Source: Bifidobacterium pullorum subsp. saeculare
GTDB lineage: Bacteria > Actinomycetota > Actinomycetes > Actinomycetales > Bifidobacteriaceae
Direction: 5' to 3'
Assembly (NCBI RefSeq): GCF_016899725.1
Contig: NZ_JACLYU010000003.1
Location: forward strand, 176,359-240,358
DNA length: 64,000 bases
Below the pieces are notes generated by a model that was not told the DNA's origin, searched no databases, and saw only the letters and a program-made list of their open reading frames with translations. Positions 1-8,400 of this stretch are shown piece by piece (position 1 is the first letter of the stretch; every line of letters begins with the position of its first letter). A program made the translations under genes and the position numbers.

Positions 1-124
1 TGATGATGTCGGCGTTGAGGTTCGGCAGGTACAGGTTGAGGATCGCCTGGACGACCTGGAACAGGACCAGCGCGGCGACCTGCAGCTTGTAGGGCCTCAG
101 GTATTCCTTCATGATGCGGAACAT
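1..124 (-). CDS. ABC transporter (permease/ATPase fusion type), N-terminal fragment
   Basis: Only the first 41 codons are in the window; the gene continues off the left edge. The peptide begins MFRIMKEYLRPYKLQ and runs into a hydrophobic stretch (residues about 14-33) that looks like the first membrane helix of an exporter with fused membrane and ATPase domains (MdlB/LmrA type). That subfamily call is inference, because no ATPase motif is visible here. The start at 124 is preceded by an AAAGGAG ribosome binding site about 11 bases upstream. A second in-frame ATG at 112 lacks a site. The gene lies 58 bp downstream of the TetR gene on the same strand, so it is probably co-transcribed with it and under its control. 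Confidence 0.7.
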   Translation of the reverse strand, partial: MFRIMKEYLRPYKLQVAALVLFQVVQAILNLYLPNLNADII

Positions 125-182
125 CCGGTGCCGTACTCCTTTCTTGATGGATGGGTTGGGTGGACGTATGCGCGCCGCCGGA

Positions 183-944
183 TCAGGCGGCGGGCGGGAC
201 GGCGATGCCGTGCACGACGATGTCGGCGGCCCTCTCGGGGGTGATGCCGAAGTCGTGGTAGCGCCGGCCGAGCGCGAGCGCCGTGGCGGTACTCTGGATG
301 AAGGCCACGGCCTCGTCGGGGTCGATGCGCAGCCGGTCCGCGTAGGGTGCGAGCAGGCCGCGGCATCCGTCGACGAACTGGCCGAGGGCCCCCATGTACA
401 GGTGCTGGATGCGGCGCATCTCGGGGCGTGACGATTCGCGCAGGCTGCGCGCCTTGGACGCCTCCGTGGACCGCAGGAAGCGGTGGAGGATGCCCATCAT
501 CCCCGCCCAGGTGTCGATGCGGTCGGCGATCACGGCGATGTACCGGGCGATGCGTTCGGTGAGCCGGGCGGCGAGGTCCTCCCCCGCCGTGCCGTCGGAG
601 GCGTCGAGGCCGAGCTCCTCCTTCCACGAGTCGTCGAGCGCGAGGCGTTCGAGACGGTGGGTGAAGGCGGCGACGAGAAGTTCCTCCTTGCTGCCGAACA
701 CGCGGAACAGCGTGCCTTCGGCGACGCCGGAGAGGCGGGCCAGTTCCTTGGTGGTCAGGTCCATCTCGGCGTCGACGACCGCATCCTCGACCGCCGTGAT
801 GATGGCCTCGCGACGGCGTTCGCTGGTCATCGCCGCGGCGCGCCGGCGTCGGGGCTGGGCCGCGGCCGCGCCGGAGGCGGCGGTCGCGCCGGCCGGGTCG
901 GTCGGGGAGGTCGGGTCGGTCGTGGGCATGGTCGGTGTGGTCAC
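183..944 (-). CDS. TetR/AcrR-family transcriptional regulator
   Basis: About 253 residues. After a disordered Pro/Ala/Thr-rich and then Arg-rich N-terminus (about 35 residues) comes a typical TetR helix-turn-helix: ERRREAIITAVEDAV, then LTTKELARLSGVAEGTLFR and VFGSKEELLVAAF. The C-terminal part is the variable ligand-binding domain. I chose the GTG at 944 because a TACACT -10 box (953-958) sits 8 bases upstream and no Shine-Dalgarno sequence is present, suggesting a leaderless mRNA. ATG at 929 and GTG at 980 are in-frame alternatives, but the latter would put the operator inside the gene. It probably represses itself and the downstream ABC exporter. The ligand cannot be inferred. Confidence 0.9.
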   Translation of the reverse strand: MTTPTMPTTDPTSPTDPAGATAASGAAAAQPRRRRAAAMTSERRREAIITAVEDAVVDAEMDLTTKELARLSGVAEGTLFRVFGSKEELLVAAFTHRLERLALDDSWKEELGLDASDGTAGEDLAARLTERIARYIAVIADRIDTWAGMMGILHRFLRSTEASKARSLRESSRPEMRRIQHLYMGALGQFVDGCRGLLAPYADRLRIDPDEAVAFIQSTATALALGRRYHDFGITPERAADIVVHGIAVPPAA

Positions 945-952
945 GGCCGGCC

Positions 953-982
953 AGTGTAACACGAGTGAGTGAGCACTCACTC
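953..982 (-). promoter_or_regulatory. TetR operator overlapping a leaderless promoter
   Basis: A perfect inverted repeat at 963-982 has two 9-bp arms, GAGTGAGTG and CACTCACTC, separated by 2 bp. It lies directly upstream of the TACACT box (953-958, minus strand) that would start the TetR transcript at or next to the GTG at 944. The placement, across the spacer and -35 region, is what an autorepressor operator should look like. Binding by this TetR protein is inferred from position and symmetry. Confidence 0.75.
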
Positions 983-997
983 ATTTAGCTCGTAGAA

Positions 998-1026
998 AAA
1001 ACGCCCTTGGCTTCCAAGGGCGTTTT
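998..1026 (-). terminator. Rho-independent terminator of the orphan ABC ATPase gene
   Basis: A perfect 13-bp stem (998-1010 with 1014-1026) and 3-base loop is followed on the minus strand by a run of Ts. It lies 16 bp downstream of the stop codon of the gene at 1042-1887 and separates it from the TetR promoter. Confidence 0.9.
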
Positions 1027-1041
1027 CTCAGACCGCGCCGC

Positions 1042-1887
1042 TCAGCGGGCGAAAGCAGCCCAGCGGCCGTGGTCGTGGGTGACGGCCAAGTCGAGGCCGA
1101 AGACGGCGGAGAGCCGCTCCTCGGTGAAGCCGTGCTCCAGGTCGCCGGTGTACACGATGGTGCCGGGTGCGGGGTCGCGCCCGGCCACATTGGCGGCGTA
1201 CGCGTCGGATTCCGACCCGGTGAGCCGACCCATGATGGCGACATGGTCGAAGCCGGCGGGGATCTCCTCGAGCCGGTGGGTGACCAGCACGACGGTGCGG
1301 TCCGCATCCTCGCGGCCGATGCGGCTCAGCGCGCGCAGCGCCAGCTCGCGGCCTCCCAGGTCGAGGCCGGTGGTCGGCTCGTCGAGGATGAGCAGGTCGG
1401 GGTCGGCCATGAGGGCGCGGCAGATGAGCACGCGCGTGCGCTCCCCCTCGGAGAGCTTGAACATCTGCTTGCCCTCCAGGTAGGCGATGCCGAACTGCTC
1501 CATGAGGCCGCGGGCCTTGGCGTAGTCGGCTTCAGTATACGTGTCGCGCCAGCGGCCGGTGGTGGCGGTCAGCGCGGTGACGACCGCGTCGAGCGGGTCC
1601 TCCGCCCCGGGGAAGGCGCGCGCCAGCTCCGCCGAACTCAGACCGATGCGGTTGCGGTAGGAGAACACGTCCACCTTGCCCAGACGGTTGCCGAGGATGT
1701 CCACGGTGCCGCAGGAGGGGTGGCCGCGCGTGGCCATCATGGCCACCAGGGAGGATTTGCCGATGCCGTTGGGGCCGAACAGCACCCACTTCTCCCCCCG
1801 TTTGACGTCGAGGTTGACGTCGGTGAGGATCACGCGCCGGCTGCGGCGGAACTCCACCCCGGTCAGCGTCAGTGCGGATGCGGTCAT
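1042..1887 (-). CDS. ABC-type ATP-binding protein, stand-alone
   Basis: A 281-residue single nucleotide-binding domain. Walker A is GPNGIGKSS, the signature region is KLSEGERTRVLICRAL (LSEGE in place of LSGGQ), Walker B is DLLILDEPTTGLD, and the switch His is in VTHRLEEIP. No membrane protein gene is adjacent, so the partner, if any, is encoded elsewhere. The sequence resembles ModF/YlmA-type orphan ATPases, but I cannot assign a substrate. The ATG at 1887 has AGGAGG 8 bases upstream. An in-frame ATG at 1920 also has a GGGAGG site and would add 11 residues (MNTADTKEDHA), so the start is ambiguous. It follows glgA in the same direction at a gap of 77 bp. Confidence 0.85.
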   Translation of the reverse strand: MTASALTLTGVEFRRSRRVILTDVNLDVKRGEKWVLFGPNGIGKSSLVAMMATRGHPSCGTVDILGNRLGKVDVFSYRNRIGLSSAELARAFPGAEDPLDAVVTALTATTGRWRDTYTEADYAKARGLMEQFGIAYLEGKQMFKLSEGERTRVLICRALMADPDLLILDEPTTGLDLGGRELALRALSRIGREDADRTVVLVTHRLEEIPAGFDHVAIMGRLTGSESDAYAANVAGRDPAPGTIVYTGDLEHGFTEERLSAVFGLDLAVTHDHGRWAAFAR

Positions 1888-1964
1888 GGCATGGTCCTCC
1901 TTCGTATCGGCGGTGTTCATATGATGCCTCCCGCCGGAGGCTGGTCCAGCGGGAGGCGGCCCGG

Positions 1965-3209
1965 CTACTTGGCCTCGTCGATCACGGACTGGTACACGGC
2001 CACGGTCCGGTCGGCGATGGTCTCCCAGCTGAACTTGTCGCGGGCGCGCTCGTAGCCGGCCTGGCCCATGGCCTTGGCGCGCTCGGGATCGGCCATGACG
2101 CGGTTGATCGCGTCGGCCATGTCGTGCACGAACTTGTCCGGGTCCGTGGGCGTGCCGGTGCCGTCGTGCAGCTGGTCGATCGGCACCAGGTAGCCGGTCT
2201 CGCCGTCGACGACGACCTCGGGGATGCCGCCGGTGGCGGAGGCGACGACGGGCAGGCCGCAGGCCATGGCCTCGAGGTTCACGATGCCCAGCGGCTCGTA
2301 GATGGACGGGCAGATGAACGCGTCGCAGCCGTGCTCCAGCGCGTTGAGCTCCGGCTTGGGCAGCATCTCCTCGATCCAGATGATGTTGCCGCGCTCGGCG
2401 TCCAGCTTGGCGAAGGCGCCCTTGACCTCCTCCATGATCTCCGGCGTGTCCGGAGCGCCGGCGCACAGCACCACCTGCACGCCCGGGTCCACGAAGTGCA
2501 GCGCCTTGAGCAGGTAGGGCAGGCCCTTCTGGCGGGTGATACGGCCGACGAACAGCAGCGTGGGCTTGGAGCGGTCGATGTGGTAGCGATCGAACACGCC
2601 CCAGGCCGGGTCGTCTTCGGCAGGGGTGGCGAACTCGCTCATCGTGATGCCGTTGTGCACCACGACCACCTTGTCCGGGTCCACGTTCGGGTAGGCGGTG
2701 AGGATGTCCTCCCGCATGCCGGCGGACACGGCGATGATGCGGTCGGCGTGCTCATAGGCCTCTCGCTCGGCCCAGCTGGACAACTCGTAGCCGCCGCCGA
2801 GCTGCTCGCGCTTCCACGGGCGGAACGGCTCCAGGGAGTGGGCGGTGATGACCAGCGGCGTGCCGTGGAGCATCTTGGCCAGGTAGCCGGCCAGGCAGGC
2901 GTACCAGGTGTGCGCGTGGATGATGTCCGCGTCCACGTCGTTGGCGATCTGAAGATCCACGCCGAAGGTCCTCAGGGCCGGGTTGGCGTCCTTGAGCTCG
3001 GCGGGGGTGCCGTAGCCCTTGAGCGCGAGGCTTCCCTTCGGGGCGTCGCCGGGGATGGCGGGCACGTCGGCGGGGGTGCGCGGACCGTCGAACGCGCGCA
3101 CGGTCACGTCCACACGTTCGGCGAGCACCTTGGAAAGCTCCTCGGCGTGCACGCCGGCGCCGCCGTACACCTTGGGCGGGTATTCGCGGGTCAGGATGTC
3201 AACCTTCAT
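1965..3209 (-). CDS. glgA: Glycogen synthase, actinobacterial GT4 type
   Basis: 414 residues, the length of the actinobacterial (Corynebacterium-type) GlgA family. The N-terminus MKVDILTREYPPKVYGGAGV carries the KxGG-like glycine loop for nucleotide-sugar binding. The GT-B C-terminal half has FVGRITRQKGLPYL and the conserved YEPLGIVNLEAMACGLPVV sugar-nucleotide motif. It elongates alpha-1,4-glucan from ADP-glucose. In mycobacteria the orthologous family (GlgM) instead makes maltose-1-phosphate, so the donor/acceptor pair needs testing. glgC, which supplies ADP-glucose, is at 30094-31341, not adjacent. A GAGGTGG ribosome binding site precedes the ATG. Confidence 0.93.
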   Translation of the reverse strand: MKVDILTREYPPKVYGGAGVHAEELSKVLAERVDVTVRAFDGPRTPADVPAIPGDAPKGSLALKGYGTPAELKDANPALRTFGVDLQIANDVDADIIHAHTWYACLAGYLAKMLHGTPLVITAHSLEPFRPWKREQLGGGYELSSWAEREAYEHADRIIAVSAGMREDILTAYPNVDPDKVVVVHNGITMSEFATPAEDDPAWGVFDRYHIDRSKPTLLFVGRITRQKGLPYLLKALHFVDPGVQVVLCAGAPDTPEIMEEVKGAFAKLDAERGNIIWIEEMLPKPELNALEHGCDAFICPSIYEPLGIVNLEAMACGLPVVASATGGIPEVVVDGETGYLVPIDQLHDGTGTPTDPDKFVHDMADAINRVMADPERAKAMGQAGYERARDKFSWETIADRTVAVYQSVIDEAK

Positions 3210-3281
3210 TGGTCCACCTCATTCATTGGATCTTCGGCATTCGGATGGTGTCATGTCCAACTTTAGGCCATCGGAACACGA

Positions 3282-3328
3282 AACGGCGTGCGACCCGCAC
3301 ACGTTTCGTGTGCGGGTCGCACGCCGTT
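3282..3328 (-). terminator. Long perfect hairpin, probable terminator
   Basis: A 22-bp perfect stem (3282-3303 with 3307-3328) with a 3-base loop. It lies downstream of the small membrane protein gene (stop at 3359) and about 70 bp upstream of the glgA start. The following U-run is weak (TTTCGT on the minus strand). It most likely ends the upstream transcript, but a role in the glgA leader is possible. Confidence 0.75.
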
Positions 3329-3358
3329 ATGCTCCGTAACGCCCCGGCGCGGCGCCGG

Positions 3359-3826
3359 TCAGACCGCGGTGCCGTTCTGGTCGAGGTTGGGGTTGTGCTT
3401 CGGATCGCCCGCGGTGAAGAACAGGGAGAGCACACCCACGATGAACACGCCGGCCACGGTCCACACCAGCCACATCGGCCGGGTGGGCAGCCACATGACC
3501 ACCAGGAAGGCGATTGCCGCCAGGATGATGAGCGTCCAGCTGCCGACGCGCGCCCACTGGCGGGCGGAATGCGGCGCCTTGAGCAGCTTCGGGTTCGAGT
3601 AGTTCGGGTTCGTGGTCAGCGTGGCGTCCGCCTCCTCGACGGGGCCGCCGCTGGGCTTCCACGCGCCCTCGGTGTCCGTACCCTCCTGCAGGCGGATGGA
3701 CTTCTGCTGCAGGCTCCACTCGTCGACCATGCCGCCGCGGCCACGGCCGCGGGTCTGGTCGTACTGGGCGGGGATGCCCTTGCGGGCGCGCTTAGCTTCG
3801 GCGCGGCGCTCTGCGCGGTTCGGCAT
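3359..3826 (-). CDS. Small membrane protein of unknown function
   Basis: 155 residues. The N-terminus is strongly basic (RAERRAEAKRARKG), followed by a Gly/Arg patch and a polar region. Two membrane segments lie near the C-terminus: SWTLIILAAIAFLVVMWLP and VWTVAGVFIVGVLSLFF. I do not recognise the family; the layout resembles small actinobacterial membrane proteins with a cytoplasmic basic tail. The ATG at 3826 has a GGAG site 8 bases upstream; a longer frame to 3889 runs through the upstream terminator and is unlikely. Hairpins on both sides indicate a monocistronic gene. Confidence 0.75.
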   Translation of the reverse strand: MPNRAERRAEAKRARKGIPAQYDQTRGRGRGGMVDEWSLQQKSIRLQEGTDTEGAWKPSGGPVEEADATLTTNPNYSNPKLLKAPHSARQWARVGSWTLIILAAIAFLVVMWLPTRPMWLVWTVAGVFIVGVLSLFFTAGDPKHNPNLDQNGTAV

Positions 3827-3852
3827 GGTGAAGACTCCTTCGCGAACGAAAA

Positions 3853-3891
3853 CGGTGGGTTCTGCGCATGAGTGTAGCGCAGGACCCACCG
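3853..3891 (-). terminator. Terminator of the gltBD operon
   Basis: A 15-bp stem (3853-3867 with 3877-3891, one G-U pair) is followed on the minus strand by TTTTCGTTC. It lies 10 bp beyond the gltD stop codon. Confidence 0.88.
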
Positions 3892-3901
3892 AAACCGCGG
3901 C

Positions 3902-5434
3902 TCAGCGCGGCAACGCCATCGGACGGGCGGAGGCCTTGATCGGGGCGGGCAGCTCGGTGGCGCCGGTCAGATACCGGTCCACGGCGGCGGCGCAGGCGCG
4001 GCCTTCGGCGATGGCCCACACGACCAGGCTCTGGCCACGGCCGGCGTCACCGGCCACGAACACGCCGTCCTGGCTGGTGGCGTAGGAGTCGTCGCGGGCC
4101 ACGTTGCCGCGGCCGTCAAGGTCGACGGGCAGCTGCTCGCCCAGCGTCGTGGTGTCGGGGTGGAGGAAGCCGACCGAGATGAGCACCAGGTCGGCCGGGA
4201 TCACGCGTTCGGTGCCGGGCTGGCGGGTGAACGGGCCGTCCTCGCCAGGGGCCACGTCCACGATTCTCAGGCCGGTGACGTGCCCGTGCCCGTCGGCGAC
4301 GAAGCCGGCGGCGGTGGCCGACTCCTCCACCGTCACCTTGGCCTGCTCCTCCTCGGAGCCAACGAAGTTGACGGAGTCGGTGTTGTACAGGTACTCGCCG
4401 CCCTCCTCCATCGAGGAGGTCTTCTGGTAGGTGCGCGCGAAGGTCGGCCACGGCTGGTTGTCCGGCCGCTCGGCGGGCTCCTTGGGCATGATCTGGAGCA
4501 CGGTCACGCTCTTGGCGCCCTGGCGGATCGCGGTGCCCAGGCAGTCGGAGCCGGTGTCGCCGCCGCCGATGACGACCACATGCTTGTCCTTGGCGTCGAT
4601 GCCGTGCTCGACGGGCACGCCATACACGCGGCGGGTGGCGTCGGGCAGATAGTCGAGCGCGAAGTGGATGCCGTCGAGCTCGCGCCCGGGCAGCTTCATG
4701 TCGCGCGGCACGCGCGAGCCGATGGCGACAACCACCGCGTCGTAGCGGGAGCGCAGCTCGTCCCAGGTGATGTCGGTGCCGATCTCCACGTTGGTGCGGA
4801 AGCGGGTGCCCTCGGCCTCCATCTGCTCGACGCGGCGGTCGAGCAGGCGCTTGTCGAGCTTGAAGTTGGGGATGCCGTAGCGCATGAGGCCGCCGATGGC
4901 GTCGTCACGCTCGTAGACGACCACGGTGTGCCCGGCGCGGGTGAGCTGCTGGGCGCAGGCCAGGCCGGCGGGGCCGGAGCCGACCACGGCGACGGTCTGG
5001 TCGGTCAGGCGCTGCGGCGGCATCGGCTGCACATAGTCGAGGTCCCAGGCCTGGTCGATGATCGTGCACTCGTCGTTCTTGATCATCGTGGGCGGCTGGT
5101 GGATGCCAAGCACGCACGCCTGCTCGCACAGGGCGGGGCAGATGCGGCCGGTCACCTCGGGGAAGTTGTTCGTCAGGCTCAGGCGGTTGTACGCGTCCTC
5201 CCAACGCTCCTGGCGCACCAGGTCGTTGAACTCGGGGATGAGGTTGCCCAGCGGGCAGCCGGTCATGCAGAACGGGGTGCCGCAGTCCATGCAGCGGGCC
5301 GCCTGCTCGCGCGTCCACGGCTGCAGGCCGGATTCGGCGTGCACGTCGAGCCAGTCCTTGATGCGTTCGGCCACGGGGCGCTCGGCCAGCTCGCGGCGGG
5401 TGCGGACTTTCAGGAATCCTCTCGGGTCGCCCAT
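3902..5434 (-). CDS. gltD: Glutamate synthase small subunit
   Basis: 510 residues. The FAD/NAD(P)H-dependent beta subunit of glutamate synthase passes electrons to GltB. The N-terminal Fe-S domain shows RCMDCGTPFC, TGCPLGN and CPALCEQAC. The dinucleotide-binding fold follows with VVGSGPAGLACAQQL (FAD) and VVIGGGDTGSDC (NAD(P)). The C-terminal GVFVAGDAGRGQSLVVWAI is the second FAD contact. Start ATG at 5434 lies 1 bp after the gltB stop, with GGAG-type sequence inside the gltB end, so translation is probably coupled and subunit ratios matched. The pair converts glutamine plus 2-oxoglutarate to two glutamates. Confidence 0.96.
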   Translation of the reverse strand: MGDPRGFLKVRTRRELAERPVAERIKDWLDVHAESGLQPWTREQAARCMDCGTPFCMTGCPLGNLIPEFNDLVRQERWEDAYNRLSLTNNFPEVTGRICPALCEQACVLGIHQPPTMIKNDECTIIDQAWDLDYVQPMPPQRLTDQTVAVVGSGPAGLACAQQLTRAGHTVVVYERDDAIGGLMRYGIPNFKLDKRLLDRRVEQMEAEGTRFRTNVEIGTDITWDELRSRYDAVVVAIGSRVPRDMKLPGRELDGIHFALDYLPDATRRVYGVPVEHGIDAKDKHVVVIGGGDTGSDCLGTAIRQGAKSVTVLQIMPKEPAERPDNQPWPTFARTYQKTSSMEEGGEYLYNTDSVNFVGSEEEQAKVTVEESATAAGFVADGHGHVTGLRIVDVAPGEDGPFTRQPGTERVIPADLVLISVGFLHPDTTTLGEQLPVDLDGRGNVARDDSYATSQDGVFVAGDAGRGQSLVVWAIAEGRACAAAVDRYLTGATELPAPIKASARPMALPR

Positions 5435-5435
5435 C

Positions 5436-8400
5436 TCAGCGCGCTCCTTCCATCACTCGTTCGTAGGTCTCTTCCCAGACTCCGGGTTCGTTGAAGTCGA
5501 CGTGGTTGGCCTCGGCCTGGCGCATCGCCTCGGTCATCGCCACGTACTGGCGCGGCACCAGGTGGGTGAAGCGCCCGGCCGCGTCCCGCCAGTCGGCGAG
5601 CAGGCCGGCCGCGAAAGCGGAGCCGGTCTCCTCGGCGTGGCGCTTGACCAGCGCCTTGACGATGGCCTCGTGACGCTCGTCGAGCGGCTCGGTGATGAGC
5701 GCGCCGGTGCTCACGGCGGAGGGGTTGACCTTGGCCATGTCGAGGTCGAGCACGTAGGCGTCGCCGCCGGAGAAGCCGGCGCCGAAGTTGCGCCCGGTGG
5801 GGCCGAGCACGACGACGGTGCCGCCGGTCATGTACTCGCAGCCGTGGTCGCCCACGCCCTCGACGACGAACGTGGCGCCGCCGTTGCGCACGGCGAAGCG
5901 TTCGCCCGCCTTGCCGGCGACGAACATCTCGCCGGAGGTGGCGCCGAAGCCGGTGACATTGCCGGCGATCACGTTCGTGTGCGTGTCGTAGGGCACGCCC
6001 TCGGCGGGACGGACCACCATGCGGCCGCCCGACAGGCCCTTGCCGGCGTAGTCGTTGACCTCGCCGAACACGCGGATGGTCTCGCCCTTGGGGATGAACG
6101 CGCCGATGGACTGGCCGCCTGCGCCGTGGAAGGTCATGTCGATCGTGTCGTCCGACAGGCCCTCGGCCCCGTAGCGGCGGGTGATCTCATAGCCGACCAT
6201 GGTGCCCAGGGTGCGGTTGACGTTGCGGATCGGCATCTCGATGCGCACCGGCTCCTTGTTCTCCAAGGCGGGCTTGGCCAGCTCGATGAGCTTGTTGTCC
6301 AGCGCCTTCTCGAGCTCGTGGTTCTGCGCCTCGGTGCAGTGCAGGATGGTGCCGGGCACCGGGCCGGGCTGGGCGAGCACGTTGCTCAGGTCGATGCCAT
6401 CGGCCTTCCAGCGACTGACGGCCTCGTTCTGGTCGAGGCACTCCACATGGCCGACGGCCTCCTCGAGCGTGCGGAAGCCGAGCTCGGCGAGCAGCTCGCG
6501 CACCTCCTGGGCGATGAACATGAAGAAGTTGACCACATGCTCGGGCTTGCCGCGGAACCGGGCCCGCAGCTCCGGGTCCTGCGTGGCGATGCCCTGCGGG
6601 CAGGTGTTCTTCTGGCATGCGCGCATCATCACACAGCCTTCGACGATGAGCGCCGCGGTGGCGAAGCCGAATTCCTCGGCGCCGAGCAGGGCGGCGATGA
6701 CCACGTCGCGGCCGGTCTTGAGCTCGCCGTCGCACTGCACCACAATGCGCGAACGCAGGCCGTTGAGGATGAGCGTCTGCTGCGTCTCGGACAGGCCGAT
6801 CTCCCACGGCGTGCCGGCGTGCTTGATCGCATTGAGCGGAGCCGCGCCGGTGCCGCCGTCGTAGCCGGAGATAAGCACCACGTCGGCATGGCATTTGGCC
6901 ACGCCGGCGGCGATGGTGCCCACGCCGAACTCAGAGACCAGCTTGACGTGGACACGCGCCTTGGGGTTGGCCATCTTCGCGTCGTTGATGAGCTGCTTCA
7001 GATCCTCGATGGAGTAGATGTCATGGTGGGGCGGCGGGGAGATGAGCTCCACGCCGGGCGTGGAGTGGCGCACCTCGGCGATCCACGGCGGCACCTTGGC
7101 GCCGGGCAGATGGCCACCCTCGCCGGGCTTGGCGCCCTGGGCGAGCTTGATCTGCAGGTCGGTGGCGTGCACCAGATAGTCGGAGGTGACACCGAAGCGC
7201 GCGGAGGCGATCTGCTTGATACGGCTGACGAGCTCGGGGTCGCGCAGACGCTCCGGGGATTCGCCGCCCTCGCCCGAGTTGGAGCGGGCGCCGATCTGGT
7301 TCATCGCCTTGGCGAGCGTCTCATGCGCCTCCAGGGAGATGGAACCGTAGCTCATCGCGCCGGTAGAGAAACGCTTGACGATCTCGCTGGCCGGCTCGAC
7401 CTCGTCGATCGGGATGGGCTTGCGCGTGTGCTTGAAGCTCATCAGGCCGCGCAGCGTCATCAGGCGGTTCGAGGTGTCGTTGATATGCGCCGAGTACTTC
7501 TTGAACATGCCGTAGTCGCCGCGCTGGGTGGACTGCTGCAGCAGGAAGATGGCCTCAGGGTCGTTGAGGTGGTCCTCGCCGGTGCGGCGCCACTTGTACT
7601 GGCCGCCGGTGCGAAGGTTACGGTGCGGCGAGGCGGTCCACTGGGTCGGGTAGGCGACGCGGTGGCGGATGGCCACCTCCTCGGCGATCTCGTCGAGGCC
7701 GGCGCCGCCGACGCGCGAGGTGGTGCCGGTGAAGTACTCGTCGATGAGCTCCTGCTTGAGGCCCACGGCTTCGAACAGCTGGGCGCCGCGGTAGCTCATG
7801 ATGGTGGAGACGCCCATCTTGGCCATGATCTTGAGCACGCCGGTGGACAGGGCCTTGGTGAGGTTGCGCACGGCGGTTTTCTCATCGACCGTGACGTAGC
7901 CCTGGCGGGAGAGGTCCTCCACGGACTCGAACGCGAGATAGGGGTTCACGCAGGCCGCGCCGTAGGCGATGAGCAGGGCCACATGGTGGATCTCGCGCAC
8001 ATCGCCGGCCTCCACGCCCAGGGAGATCTGGGTGCGGGTGTGGGTCCCGAGCAGGTGGTGCTGCACGGCGGAGGTGAGCAGCAGCGAGGGGATCGGGGCC
8101 ATGATGTGGTTCGACTCGCGGTCGGAGAGCACGATGAAGTTGCAGCCGTCGGCGATCGCGCGGTCCACCTCGCCGAAGATCTCCTCGAGGCGGGCCTTGA
8201 GGGCCTGGCCGCCACCAGCCACCTGGTAGAGGCCCTTGACGACGTACGGCTTGTAGTAGCCGCCGAGCACCTTGGCGCGGTCGAGGCGCTTGAGCTGCGC
8301 CATCTCGTCGGAGTCGATGACGGGCAGCGGGATGAGGATCTTCTTGGCGTGCAGCTCGGTGTCCTGCAGGAGGTTCGGCTCGGGGCCGATCGCGGACTCG

